Source: Candidatus Aminicenantes bacterium UBA6228
Lineage (GTDB): Bacteria; Acidobacteriota; Aminicenantia; Aminicenantales; Saccharicenantaceae
Assembly: GCA_002441005.1 (NCBI GenBank)
Contig: DJWO01000002.1
Span: 62,538-126,537 of the forward strand
Direction: 5' to 3'
DNA length: 64,000 nt
A program made the translations under genes and the position numbers. Positions within the stretch are counted from its first letter, which is position 1. Every line of letters begins with the position of its first letter. A model generated the notes under the pieces. That model was not told where the DNA came from. It saw only the letters and a program-made list of their open reading frames with translations, and ran no database searches. Shown here in pieces: positions 36,007 through 45,006 of the stretch.

Positions 36007-37128
36007 ATGAAGAGACAAACTACCTGCCACCGGCCAGCCCGGACCGCAAGCCGGAAAGAATTATTGGCTATTGTTTTTGCTCCTGTTTTTTTTGTTCTCT
36101 TTCTTCGCCTCCCCGGCGTCAGCTGCCCGCGGGCTGCGGGGATAGGACAGGCTGATGAGCAGAGGCAGGCGGCCAGGGCCAGCCGGTCAGAGTTATCTTC
36201 GGAGATAAATGCCCCGACTCAGGAGAAAACAGGCGAACAGCAAAAAACCGAAGAAAAGGCCGCCGGGAGCCAGGCAGAAAATAAACCCAAATCAGAGCAA
36301 ACTGACCAGACCCAGCAGGCCGGGCGTCCTGATAAAAATAAAACTCTTAAGGACTGGCTTGAACCCTGGAAAAAGACCCTGGAACTGAGCTATGTTGTCA
36401 CTGGCGGGAATACGGTTTCCTCCTCCTTTAGCCTTGGTAGCGCTTTGCTCAAGACTCCCAATGACCGGGACTCCTACCTGCTGAAGGCTTTTTTCCTCAG
36501 GACTCACTCCACCACCATTAATCAGAAGGCAGTCGGCACTGAAGACAATTTCAGCCTGATAGAAGAAAAGACCAGAAAATTAACTGCTGAAAATTATTTA
36601 ATTCAAGCTCAGTATGACCACCGGCCAACGGGAAAATTGTTGACCAATCTGGGCTTTACCTGGGACCGGAACAAATTGGCCGGGGTTGAGGGCCGGGCTC
36701 TGGGGACGGCCGGTGCCGGGGTGGTGCTGGCCGATTCTGACACCACCAAAGCCAAAACTTCAGCCGGCCTGAGTTTGACCATCAGAAAATACAGCGGCCA
36801 GAAAATGTCCTCCTTTCTTGGTTTTCAATATGCCTTTTCCTGGAAGCAAAAGCTTTTTGATGGGGCCTCTTTTGAGACAGGCCTAGTCTTTGATGACAAT
36901 CTCAAGCGGCTGAGTGACTGGCACTACGACTGGACAACCAGTTTGATGGCCCCGCTGACCAAATCATTAGCTCTTAAAGCCAGCCTCAGGCTGATGAGAA
37001 ACAACCGGCCGCCGGAAATCGAGGTCCCGCTCTATAGCCCGGACGATCTCGACACCGGTCTGACTGTTCTTGTCCCGCGGCGCAAAGTTGATACATTTTT
37101 TACCACCACCATTGTCCTTAACTTTTGA
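36007..37128 (+). CDS. DUF481-family outer-membrane beta-barrel protein
   Basis: 373 aa. An N-terminal membrane/signal segment (LLAIVFAPVFFVLFLRLPG), a Gln/Lys-rich disordered stretch (about residues 50-110), then a DUF481 (YdiY-like) barrel: LELSYVVTGGNTVSSSFSLG, repeated amphipathic strands, and the terminal FFTTTIVLNF whose last Phe suits BAM recognition. Probably an outer-membrane protein of unknown cargo. AGGAAG precedes the ATG. Confidence 0.8.
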   Translation: MKRQTTCHRPARTASRKELLAIVFAPVFFVLFLRLPGVSCPRAAGIGQADEQRQAARASRSELSSEINAPTQEKTGEQQKTEEKAAGSQAENKPKSEQTDQTQQAGRPDKNKTLKDWLEPWKKTLELSYVVTGGNTVSSSFSLGSALLKTPNDRDSYLLKAFFLRTHSTTINQKAVGTEDNFSLIEEKTRKLTAENYLIQAQYDHRPTGKLLTNLGFTWDRNKLAGVEGRALGTAGAGVVLADSDTTKAKTSAGLSLTIRKYSGQKMSSFLGFQYAFSWKQKLFDGASFETGLVFDDNLKRLSDWHYDWTTSLMAPLTKSLALKASLRLMRNNRPPEIEVPLYSPDDLDTGLTVLVPRRKVDTFFTTTIVLNF

Positions 37129-37232
37129 GACCCGGGCTGATTTTCTGCCAGTCAGTTGAAAATTGCCGGCGCCTGGCTTATCATAAGATATAAATTCGTA
37201 TCCTATTTTTTGTCATCGAACGGAGAAAACTG

Positions 37233-38021
37233 TTGAATCCTAAACAGCCCAAAAAAGAATCAGCCAGAAAAGATGTTTTCGAACGCCCTTCCGGCCGGGC
37301 TTTTAATGAACTCCGGCCGGTGGCCTTCAAACCTGACTATTTAGATTTTGCTGAAGGCTCAGCCTATATCGAAATGGGCAGAACCAGAGTGGTGGCCACC
37401 GCTTCGGTTGAAGATAAAGTCCCGCCTTTTCTCAAGGGCAGCGGCACCGGCTGGATCACTGCCGAATATTCCATGCTTCCCCGGTCAACCGAGAAAAGAA
37501 CGCCCAGGGAAAGAACTCAGGGAAAGATTTCGGGCCGGACTCAGGAAATCCAGCGCCTGATCGGGCGGGCTCTCCGGGCCGGAACAGACCTGTCTGTTCT
37601 GGGCGAAATGACCATTATCATTGATTGCGATGTTCTGCAGGCCGATGGCGGAACCAGAACAGCCTCAGTCAATGCCGGCTGCTTAGCTCTGGCCATTTGT
37701 TTTAAACGGCTGCTGGAAGAAGGATTAATTCCGGCTTTTCCCTTGCGCAACCTGGTTGGAGCAGTCAGTGTCGGTCTGGTCGAGGGAGCTGAGCTTCTTG
37801 ATCTCGATTATGCCGAAGACTCCCAGGCTGAGGTGGACATGAACGTCATAGAAACAGACAGCGGCCGGCTGGTTGAAGTTCAGGCCTCAGCGGAGAGAGT
37901 GCCCTTCAGTAAAAGCGACCTATCCTCCTTACTGAAGCTGGCTGATAAGGGGATTAAAGATATCCTTGAAATTGAGCGGTCGGTTCTAAAAAAAATCCAT
38001 CCGGTTTTTATCGCTTATTAG
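37233..38021 (+). CDS. rph: ribonuclease PH
   Basis: 262 aa. Phosphorolytic 3' exonuclease that trims tRNA. Motifs: GRTRVVATASVEDKVPPF, TAEYSMLPRSTEKRTPRERT, QEIQRLIGRALRAGTDLSVL, DCDVLQADGGTRTASVNAG, DLDYAEDSQAEVDMN. Starts with TTG after CGGAG; the first internal Met would remove conserved sequence. Convergent with the HD-GYP gene. Confidence 0.95.
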   Translation: MNPKQPKKESARKDVFERPSGRAFNELRPVAFKPDYLDFAEGSAYIEMGRTRVVATASVEDKVPPFLKGSGTGWITAEYSMLPRSTEKRTPRERTQGKISGRTQEIQRLIGRALRAGTDLSVLGEMTIIIDCDVLQADGGTRTASVNAGCLALAICFKRLLEEGLIPAFPLRNLVGAVSVGLVEGAELLDLDYAEDSQAEVDMNVIETDSGRLVEVQASAERVPFSKSDLSSLLKLADKGIKDILEIERSVLKKIHPVFIAY

Positions 38022-38084
38022 GGACAGCCTGGCCAGCCGTTTTCTGATCTTCCCGTCTCAATGTTAAATCTTTTGGCCCGAATT

Positions 38085-39110
38085 TTATTTATAATCTTCT
38101 TTTAATTCATAGCCTTTTTCACGGAAAAGCCGGAGGCAGGCCTCAACCACCGCCGGATCATATAAAATGCCTTTATTCTTCTCAATCTCTCCCAGAGCTG
38201 CCTCCAGGCCAACACTTTCACGATAAGGACGGAGAGAAGACATGGCTTCAACCACATCGGCTACGGCCAGAATTCTGGCTTCAATTCTTATTTCTCCTTC
38301 CTTTAAACCGCGGGGATAGCCAGAGCCATCGAGCCGCTCATGGTGCTGATAAATAATCTCGGCTACCGGCCAGGGAAACTCCACATCCTTTAAAAGGTCA
38401 TAACCGATCCGGACATGATTTTTAATCAATCCCCATTCACAGTTAGTAAGTGACCCGGGCTTGTTAAGTATTTCAGAAGGAATGGCGATTTTGCCGACAT
38501 CATGAATCATGGCGGCCAGACTCAAGCCATCGGCTACTTTGAGGTCAAGCTCCATTTCTATGGCTATAGCCCGGACTAAATCAGCTACTCGCCTCTGGTG
38601 ACGGCCGGTATAAGGGTCCCTGGCTTCAACCAGTTTATTTAAAGCTTCAACTAAAGCTCCAAAGGTCTTCTTGAGTTTTTCAAGCCCGTCCTTCAATTCT
38701 TTATCGAGTTTTTTCTGTTCCGCCCCATCGTGGAGGATAATCAGAGTGGCTGGGTTGCCTTTATAGTTTATTTCCGCTACATCAGCTTCAACCGGAATTT
38801 CCCGGCCATTTTTGCTAAGAATCATCAGCTCATAAGAATCAGATTCACCGGGCTGACGGGAGCTGGCAAAATCCTGTCTCAGTATTTTCGCGGCTGCCTC
38901 CCGGCTCAAAAATTTTTCTAACGGACTGGCTACTACTTCGTCCAGGCTGTAACCAAAAATCCAGCAAGTAGCCCTGTTAGCAAATTCAATCCGGCCGTCA
39001 CGGGCAATAAAGATAGCAGCTCTGCCAGTGTCAAACGCGCTCCCCCGGATAGATTCTTCGGCTTCTAAGCTTTTTTGAGGCTTAATATTTTCTTTTTTCC
39101 GCTCACCCAA
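38085..39110 (-). CDS. PAS/HD-GYP signalling protein
   Basis: 341 aa. A PAS-like sensor (about residues 25-130; IEFANRATCWIFGYSLDEVV) is joined by a helix to an HD-GYP domain (from about residue 155): GRHQRRVADLVRAIA, IHDVGKIAIPSEILNKPG, HHERLDGSGYPRGLKEGEI. HD-GYP proteins hydrolyse cyclic di-GMP; the GYP triplet and HD metal ligands are intact. No membrane segment, so cytoplasmic. TTG start with AGGAGG ten bases upstream. Convergent with rph, divergent from the SPFH gene. Confidence 0.9.
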   Translation of the reverse strand: MGERKKENIKPQKSLEAEESIRGSAFDTGRAAIFIARDGRIEFANRATCWIFGYSLDEVVASPLEKFLSREAAAKILRQDFASSRQPGESDSYELMILSKNGREIPVEADVAEINYKGNPATLIILHDGAEQKKLDKELKDGLEKLKKTFGALVEALNKLVEARDPYTGRHQRRVADLVRAIAIEMELDLKVADGLSLAAMIHDVGKIAIPSEILNKPGSLTNCEWGLIKNHVRIGYDLLKDVEFPWPVAEIIYQHHERLDGSGYPRGLKEGEIRIEARILAVADVVEAMSSLRPYRESVGLEAALGEIEKNKGILYDPAVVEACLRLFREKGYELKEDYK

Positions 39111-39181
39111 CTCACACTTACCTCCTTAGCTTTTTAGCCTCTTCAATTCCCTGGCCGCTTCCTTTTCGCCGATTTTTGTAA

Positions 39182-39210
39182 ATATTAGTATAATTTTTGT
39201 CAAAGTTCAA
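39182..39210 (-). promoter_or_regulatory. promoter for the HD-GYP gene
   Basis: Minus strand TTGAAC, 17 bases, TAATAT. A second TTGACA overlaps the spacer but has no well-placed -10. Confidence 0.5.
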
Positions 39211-39340
39211 TCTTTTTTTAAAATTTTTTACTTTCTTTTTCAATCCTCACCTTCTTTAGCCAGGATCTGGTTACTGTTACCCGAATTTTGCTGACCGCAC
39301 TTCTGGCAGACGAACCGGTTTCGCCAGGCGAGTTTTTCCC

Positions 39341-39369
39341 TTGACTTTAAAAATGATAAGAATTAATAT
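39341..39369 (+). promoter_or_regulatory. promoter for the SPFH gene
   Basis: TTGACT, 17 bases, TAATAT, implying a 140-base leader that opens with the 39384-39403 palindrome and closes with GGGAGG before the ATG. Confidence 0.65.
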
Positions 39370-39383
39370 TTTTCTTTAGTTAG

Positions 39384-39403
39384 CAGACCATGTTGATGGT
39401 CTG
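39384..39403 (+). repeat. perfect 8-bp palindrome at the 5' end of the SPFH transcript
   Basis: CAGACCAT, GTTG loop, ATGGTCTG, about eight bases after the predicted start. It may be an operator for a dimeric repressor or a 5' stabilising hairpin. Confidence 0.55.
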
Positions 39404-39517
39404 ACAAGGGAAGGTTTAAGTTAAAAAAGAATGAAACTTACGGGATGGCTTTTTTCCTTTTTCCCTTTATCTTTTAATTATGCTCGGTCATGTGATTTGA
39501 ATTGAGGGAGGTTTATC

Positions 39518-40975
39518 ATGCCGCTTACTACCTGGCTTATCATCATCGGGGCTATTATAGTTTTTTTAGTTCTGGTCGGGCTGCTGCTGGGCACCCAGTA
39601 CCGGAAAGTCGGTCCAAATGAAGCGTTAATCATTGCCGGCGGCCGCAAGAGGACGGTCACCCTGCCAGACGGAAGCAGGATGAAAGTCGGCTACAGGTAC
39701 AAACTCGGCGGTGGAACTTTTGTCTGGCCATTTATCGAAAGAGTCTATACCCTGCCTCTCGAAACAATTAGCCTGCTGATTAAAACGCCGGAAGTTTTAA
39801 CTCATGAGGGAATTCCCATCATGGCTGAGGCCACGGCTCAGGTCAAGGTTGACTCGACAGATCTGGCTATCAGACTGGCTGCCGAACAGTTCCTGGGAAC
39901 CGGCAAGGAAGGCATCCGCGATGTGGCTATGAATGTTCTCGAAGGAAAAATGCGGGAAGTCATGGGAACCATGACCGTTGAAGAAATTTACCGGGGGCGG
40001 CAGGAATTCTCGCGCCGGGTTGTTGAGATCACCAAAGAAGATTTCGGCAAGATGGGGCTGGTTCTGCTGTCTTTCTCACTCAAGGACATCAGCGATGCCC
40101 AGGGTTACATAGATGCCCTGAGCCGGCCGGTCATTGCCGCGGCTAAAAGAGATGCAGCTATCGCTCAAGCCGAAACCGAAAAAGAAGCGATCATCAAATC
40201 ATCTCAGGCCAGAAAAGAAGCGGAAGTCGCCCGCCTGCAGTCTGAAGCTCAAATCGCCAAGGCTCAGTGGGAAAATGAAGCCAAGAAAGCTGAATCTCAG
40301 GTTCTGGTCAATCAGAAAAAAGCTCAAGCCGATTTCTCCTATGAACTTGAGCGGCACAAAGTTTCTCAGGAAATAAAAAGAGAAGAAGCTAAGGCTCAGG
40401 AAATAGAAAAAGAAGAATCAATTAAGATTGAAGACCTGGAAATAAAACGCAAAGAAAAGGAACTCGAGGCCAATGTTCTCAAACCGGCCGATGCCCGTAA
40501 GTACCAGATTCAGGCTGAGGCGGAAGCCGAAGAAGCCAGGCTGGTGGCAGAAGGCCGGGGAAAAGCTGAAGCCCTGAGACTGGAAGGCCAGGTAAAGGCT
40601 GAGGAAATAAAACTCCGCGGGCTGTCTGAAGCTGAAGCCATGCTCAAAAAAGCCCAGGCCTGGGAAAAATACAATGAGGCCGCTCTGCTCGAAAGCTACA
40701 TCGGGGTGCTACCGGAACTGGCTAAGGCGGTGGCTGAGCCTCTGTCCAAAGTGGATAAGATTGTGATGATCGGCGGGGATAAGGGAACGGGAGCTAATCA
40801 GATAACCGGCCAGGTGACCCAGATTCTGGCTCAGATGCCAGAGGTCCTGAAGGCTTTGACCGGCGCTGATATCAGTGAGTATTTAAAAAATAAATTCAGC
40901 TCAAAAACTGAAGCTAAGGCTCAGGCCAAAGCTGAGACAGGTAAAACTCAAGGCCAAACGCCTGAGAAAAAATAA
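39518..40975 (+). CDS. SPFH-domain (flotillin-like) membrane protein
   Basis: 485 aa. One N-terminal membrane helix (about residues 5-28), the SPFH/prohibitin domain (residues 30-210; YTLPLETISLLIKTPEVLTH, GMREV-type segment EGKMREVMGTMTVEEIYRG), a long Ala/Glu/Lys coiled coil (residues 215-390; AEAEAEEARLVAEGRGKAEA) and a conserved C-terminal LPELAKAVAEPLSKVDKIVM. Flotillins form oligomeric membrane scaffolds. Good ribosome site GGGAGG. Monocistronic or joined to the downstream aminotransferase fusion 32 bases on. Confidence 0.92.
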   Translation: MPLTTWLIIIGAIIVFLVLVGLLLGTQYRKVGPNEALIIAGGRKRTVTLPDGSRMKVGYRYKLGGGTFVWPFIERVYTLPLETISLLIKTPEVLTHEGIPIMAEATAQVKVDSTDLAIRLAAEQFLGTGKEGIRDVAMNVLEGKMREVMGTMTVEEIYRGRQEFSRRVVEITKEDFGKMGLVLLSFSLKDISDAQGYIDALSRPVIAAAKRDAAIAQAETEKEAIIKSSQARKEAEVARLQSEAQIAKAQWENEAKKAESQVLVNQKKAQADFSYELERHKVSQEIKREEAKAQEIEKEESIKIEDLEIKRKEKELEANVLKPADARKYQIQAEAEAEEARLVAEGRGKAEALRLEGQVKAEEIKLRGLSEAEAMLKKAQAWEKYNEAALLESYIGVLPELAKAVAEPLSKVDKIVMIGGDKGTGANQITGQVTQILAQMPEVLKALTGADISEYLKNKFSSKTEAKAQAKAETGKTQGQTPEKK

Positions 40976-41007
40976 TTGACGTCAGAAGCGTCAGAAGCAG
41001 GATTGCC

Positions 41008-43335
41008 ATGACCATCTCAGAAAGAGCCACGAAAATAGGTGCTTCCCCGACCTTAAAAATATCGGCTAAAGCCAGGGCGATGAGGGCGGAAGGCCTGGAT
41101 GTCATTGATTTAAGCCTGGGGGAACCAGATTTCCCCACGCCAGAAAATATCAAGGCGGCCGGTATTAAGGCCATCCAGCAAAACTTCACCAAATATACCG
41201 AAAATGACGGCATCCTTGAGCTGAGGAAAGCGGTCTGCCAGAGGCTCAAAGAAGATTACGGTTTGGAATATAAGCCGTCGGAAGTCCTGGTGTCGAGCGG
41301 GGCCAAAAATTCCCTGTTTAATTTGATTGAAGCCATCGTCAATGAGGGCGATGAAGTCATTGTGCCGGCTCCTTACTGGGTGACTTATCCGGAGGGCGTC
41401 AGTCTGGTCAAGGGGAAACCGGTCATTGTTGAGACCAGGGAAGAAGATGGATTTTTGCTTACCCCCGAAAAATTGAGAGAAGCGATCTCGCCTTCGACCA
41501 GGGCTATTATCCTTAATAACCCGAGCAACCCGACGGGAGCAGCTTATGGACGCGAACAGCTGGAGGCTCTGGCTGAGGTTATAAGGAAAGAGGACATTTA
41601 TGTCATCGCCGATGAGATTTACAGCCGGCTGGTCTATGACGGTTTTAAATTCGTGAGTTTTGCCGCCCTGGGCGAAGATATCAAGAAAAAGACAATCATT
41701 ATTACCGGCGTTTCCAAGACTTATTCAATGACCGGCTGGAGAATAGGTTTTGCCGCCGGGCCGGCCGAAATCATAAACGCCATGTCGAAGGTTCAGAGTC
41801 ACACCACCTCCAATGCCTGTTCAATTTCCCAGAAAGCCAGCGTCGAAGCGGTGGGCGGGCCGCAGTTTGAGGTTAACCGGATGGTGGCTGAGTTTCAGAG
41901 AAGACGGAACTATGTGCTGATGAAGCTTCAGCAGATGGCGGGGATCAGCTGTTTTAAACCGCAGGGAGCTTTTTATGTCTTCCCCAATGTCAGGTCGTTT
42001 TACGGGAAAGAAGCTGGCGGGATTCAGATCAGAAATTCATACGGGCTGGCCTATTATCTTTTGAAAGAAGCCAGGGTGGCTATCGTGCCAGGAGATGCTT
42101 TTGGAGCCGATGATTATATCCGGATCTCTTATGCCACTTCGATGGAGAATCTGGAAAAGGGGCTGGAGCGGATGGCCGGGGCGCTGGCCAGGCTCAAGAC
42201 CGCTAAGAAAGTAAAGAAGATTTATCTTCAGAATTATGTCACCAAGGTCAGAAAGCCGGTGCCGGTGGAGGTGGTGGGCGAGCTGAAGGTCCGGGATGCC
42301 TTAGTCACGGAAATAGAAAGCCACCTCGGCTATGACAATTATTACGAGTGGAATGCCAATATCAACGGGACAATTGTTCAGCTGCGGACCAATGTGGGGC
42401 ATCTGGCTGATTTCTGGGTGGAGAACTGGTTCCCGGGACAGCTCGAAGCCGGGTTGGAGCCGCAGGCGGTAATTTACGCCGTGGATAATATCCCGGGAAG
42501 AGAGCCGCGGGCTTACTATCATCCTGAGACCAGAACGGGGCTGCTGATTAACGCCGATAATTATGGATCGCTGAGGAAGCTGGCCCTGGGCATGGTGATA
42601 GACTCGGAAGAACATTTAGGGATTAACGCCATCCGGGGAATGGCGGTCGCCCTGGACGGAAAGAGCCTGGTTCTCGTGGGGCAGCCGGGAACGAAGAAGA
42701 CCGAGTTGTTTTTTGAACTGCTGAAGGGCGCGGGGGTTCAGGCTCAGACCAATGAGATAGTTTTTGTCAGATTCTCAGGCAACCAGGCCATGGCGGATAG
42801 TGTCGAGAGGAAATTTTTTATCCCGGCTAACACTGTTGAACTTGATGACCGGCTGGCCAAACTTTTTGACCACAGCAAGTGCGAGAACGTCGTAAGCAGA
42901 AGAGAAGATTGCACCGATCTGAGCTGCCCGATTCAGGCTGACTGCCGGCTGGATAAAGGCGCGCCCTATTGCTTCAGAGCTTCGAATGAAGCTCAGGCCA
43001 TGCTCGATCCAGCCTGGCTGGCGGGGAAACAGGGTTATGCCAGAAGAACAAACTTGAAGTCGCTGGTCATTCTGAGAAATGACCGGGTATCACCGGCGGT
43101 TGTCGAGCTGAAGAAGGATGAAGCTTTGAGGATTCTGGAAAGCGGCGAGCCAGCGGGAGCGGTTAGAACGTCGGGCGCCAGACCACAGCCATTTTTCAAT
43201 CCCCATCTTTTAGTCATAAACGAAGACAAACTGGCTATTCAGCGGATGTTTTTTAGCCGGCTGCTCGGCCAGGTTAAATGCTATTTAGTAAATAGCGGGG
43301 TGGCTACACCCGCCGACCTTCAGTCCCTCTTGTAA
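41008..43335 (+). CDS. class I aminotransferase fused to an HprK/PEPCK-like P-loop domain
   Basis: 775 aa. Residues 1-395 are a complete aspartate-type aminotransferase: LSLGEPDFPTP, NNPSNPTGAAY, DEIYSRLVYDG, and the PLP Lys237 in TGVSKTYSMTGWRIGF. After a basic linker (about 397-412) a second module of about 365 residues follows. Its atypical Walker A reads LVLVGQPGTKKTELFFELL (G558-T565), close in layout to the HprK/PEP carboxykinase fold, and a cluster of five Cys occurs around CENVVSRREDCTDLSC. The module may be a small-molecule or protein kinase. One continuous frame, no stop, GC slightly higher in the second half. The fusion partner's substrate is unknown. Confidence 0.8.
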   Translation: MTISERATKIGASPTLKISAKARAMRAEGLDVIDLSLGEPDFPTPENIKAAGIKAIQQNFTKYTENDGILELRKAVCQRLKEDYGLEYKPSEVLVSSGAKNSLFNLIEAIVNEGDEVIVPAPYWVTYPEGVSLVKGKPVIVETREEDGFLLTPEKLREAISPSTRAIILNNPSNPTGAAYGREQLEALAEVIRKEDIYVIADEIYSRLVYDGFKFVSFAALGEDIKKKTIIITGVSKTYSMTGWRIGFAAGPAEIINAMSKVQSHTTSNACSISQKASVEAVGGPQFEVNRMVAEFQRRRNYVLMKLQQMAGISCFKPQGAFYVFPNVRSFYGKEAGGIQIRNSYGLAYYLLKEARVAIVPGDAFGADDYIRISYATSMENLEKGLERMAGALARLKTAKKVKKIYLQNYVTKVRKPVPVEVVGELKVRDALVTEIESHLGYDNYYEWNANINGTIVQLRTNVGHLADFWVENWFPGQLEAGLEPQAVIYAVDNIPGREPRAYYHPETRTGLLINADNYGSLRKLALGMVIDSEEHLGINAIRGMAVALDGKSLVLVGQPGTKKTELFFELLKGAGVQAQTNEIVFVRFSGNQAMADSVERKFFIPANTVELDDRLAKLFDHSKCENVVSRREDCTDLSCPIQADCRLDKGAPYCFRASNEAQAMLDPAWLAGKQGYARRTNLKSLVILRNDRVSPAVVELKKDEALRILESGEPAGAVRTSGARPQPFFNPHLLVINEDKLAIQRMFFSRLLGQVKCYLVNSGVATPADLQSLL

Positions 43336-43347
43336 AGGGTGACTAAA

Positions 43348-43436
43348 CGGTGACGTAACACTCTGTCCCTGTTCTCGCAATTTTGTTTCATTTATTTTCA
43401 ATCATTTACTAAATGGGGGGCGATACTCCGTTCTCA
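43348..43436 (+). repeat. degenerate R1 repeat copy
   Basis: Contains GGTGACGTAACACTCTGTCCC at 43349-43369 and a second eroded arm near 43415-43435 (GGGGGGCGATACTCCGTTCTC), resembling the R1 copies at 44888 and 48238. It lies 12 bases after the fusion gene stop. Confidence 0.5.
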
Positions 43437-43441
43437 ATTTT

Positions 43442-44831
43442 TTATCTTCCCTCTAAACAGATTCTATCCCCTTTGTATAAGCTAATTTTTTCGTATCTGG
43501 CAAGCTTTATCATTTCAGGGGTGAAACCACTTCGAGAGAAAAGCACATAATAAACTCGAGTCTTGGAATCTCCCCAGCTAACCAGTTGAGCCTTTCGTTT
43601 AAGTTCATTGAAGATGCCAACCCCTACCGGATTTCGGCTCCATTTTACTTCGCCCAAGAGAAGGCTATTTTGCTTGCGGTTTAACCCGACTAAATCTATC
43701 TCCTGATTTTTGTCCCACCATCTCCCGAGTTTTTCAAATTCGAAGAAAAGGTCGGCTCGCTGTCGAATAATTTGCGCCGCTATTTTCTCATAAATGAAGG
43801 AAAGATAGACTGGCAATTCAGCTTTTATTTCTTCCAGAGCTTTATCGGTCTGGCCCATTTCGAGCTGACCACGTCTCGGGAAAACAAACTTAAACCAGAA
43901 CTGAATAAATTCATCTTTAAACCGATATAAACCCTTCTTACTCTTTAGAGGTTTTTCTTCGGTGACCGGGATCTCCCTTTCAATGATATCAAGGTCAGAC
44001 AGGACCCCTGAATATTTATTAGCTACAGGCTGGGAAATACCGGTGGCCTTAACAATCTCCCCTAACCGCCTTTTCCCTAAGGCAATAGACTGAAGTAAAG
44101 AAAAATAAAATCTCAGTTCTCTTAATTCTTCCCTTAAAATAAATTCAACCTCATCATATAACGGTTCGCCTCTGGTTAAAATCTGGCTTTTTAGGTTATT
44201 GAAAAAATCTCCCTTCCTTGATAGCCATAGCCAATAGGCTGGAGTTCCTCCGGCAGCAGCAAAATGATGCATATGATCCCCAAAAGATTTGCCCGGCCTG
44301 AATTTTCGGACATCCTGGAAAGCCAGCGGCTGAAGCTTCTACTGGCCAGTTCTTCTCCCATAGAGAGGAGCTTTATAATTCAATACTTCAGTTTCCATCA
44401 TAGCCACACTTGAACCCATCAAAATCAGGTATACCCTGCTCTTAGAAAGATATTCATCCCAGAGCCGCTGGAAAATACCCGTGATTCCCCCGGTTGGCCT
44501 GGATTAGATGGGTAAATTCATCAAAAACCAAAACTAATTTCATATCCTTTTCTTTTATATAACGAAAACTCTCCTCCCAATTGGCAAATCCTCGCGTGGT
44601 AAGCAGAGGTTCTTTATAATAGTTCCCGAGTTCAACCGAAAATCTACGCAGCTGTTCTTTCTCGTTAGCAGGCTCACTCAGAAAATAGACATGCGGTTTC
44701 GTGTCGATAAACTTTTTAACCAGCTCTGTTTTGCCCACCCTTCTTTTACCCCAGAGAATAATCATCTGAGCCTGGTCATCTGCCCATTTTTTCTCCAGAA
44801 ACTCTAACTCTTTTTCCCGGTTGATAAACAT
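43442..44831 (-). pseudogene. broken AAA ATPase (ATPase_2 / DUF234 type)
   Basis: The N-terminal part (44831-44454) has Walker A WGKRRVGKTELVKKF and Walker B LVLVFDEFTHL. After QAN the frame shifts at a C/G run (44487-44491); a one-base insertion there explains it, because the other frame continues as GITGIFQRLWDEYLSKSR. A TAG at 44339-44341 then interrupts GRRTGQ-KLQPL. From 44272 the C-terminal part stays open to 43442 and contains the winged-helix and DUF234 nuclease-like end (ENQ-type DLVGLNRKQNSLLLGEVKW). Two independent lesions support a real pseudogene over a sequencing slip. Flanked by R1 copies. Confidence 0.85.
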
Positions 44832-44887
44832 AACATCCTCCAGATTATTACTGATATACTTTAGAGTATTATACTTTTGGATAAAGA

Positions 44888-45006
44888 GGGGACGTGATAC
44901 TCTGTCCCTGGGGACAGAGTATCACGTCCCTAATTTGCAACTCATTTAATTACAACAAGATAGAGATTTGAGATGAGAAAAAAGAGGGACAGGGTATCAC
45001 GTCCCC
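44888..45006 (+). repeat. R1 repeat, copy 1 (119 bp)
   Basis: A perfect 20-bp inverted repeat (44889-44908 with 44911-44930, spacer TG), a 55-base unique middle, and a third arm at 44986-45005. It is identical to copy 2 at 48238-48356 except for the two-base spacer. The third arm supplies the stop codon of the amidohydrolase on its right. Confidence 0.95.

Larger units (their letters stand above)
39111..39517 (+). other. 407-base divergent intergenic region
   Basis: Lies between the HD-GYP gene (minus) and the SPFH gene (plus). It contains a promoter for each direction and a palindrome just downstream of the rightward start. It is AT-rich in the centre; no protein-like frame was recognised. 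Confidence 0.6.
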
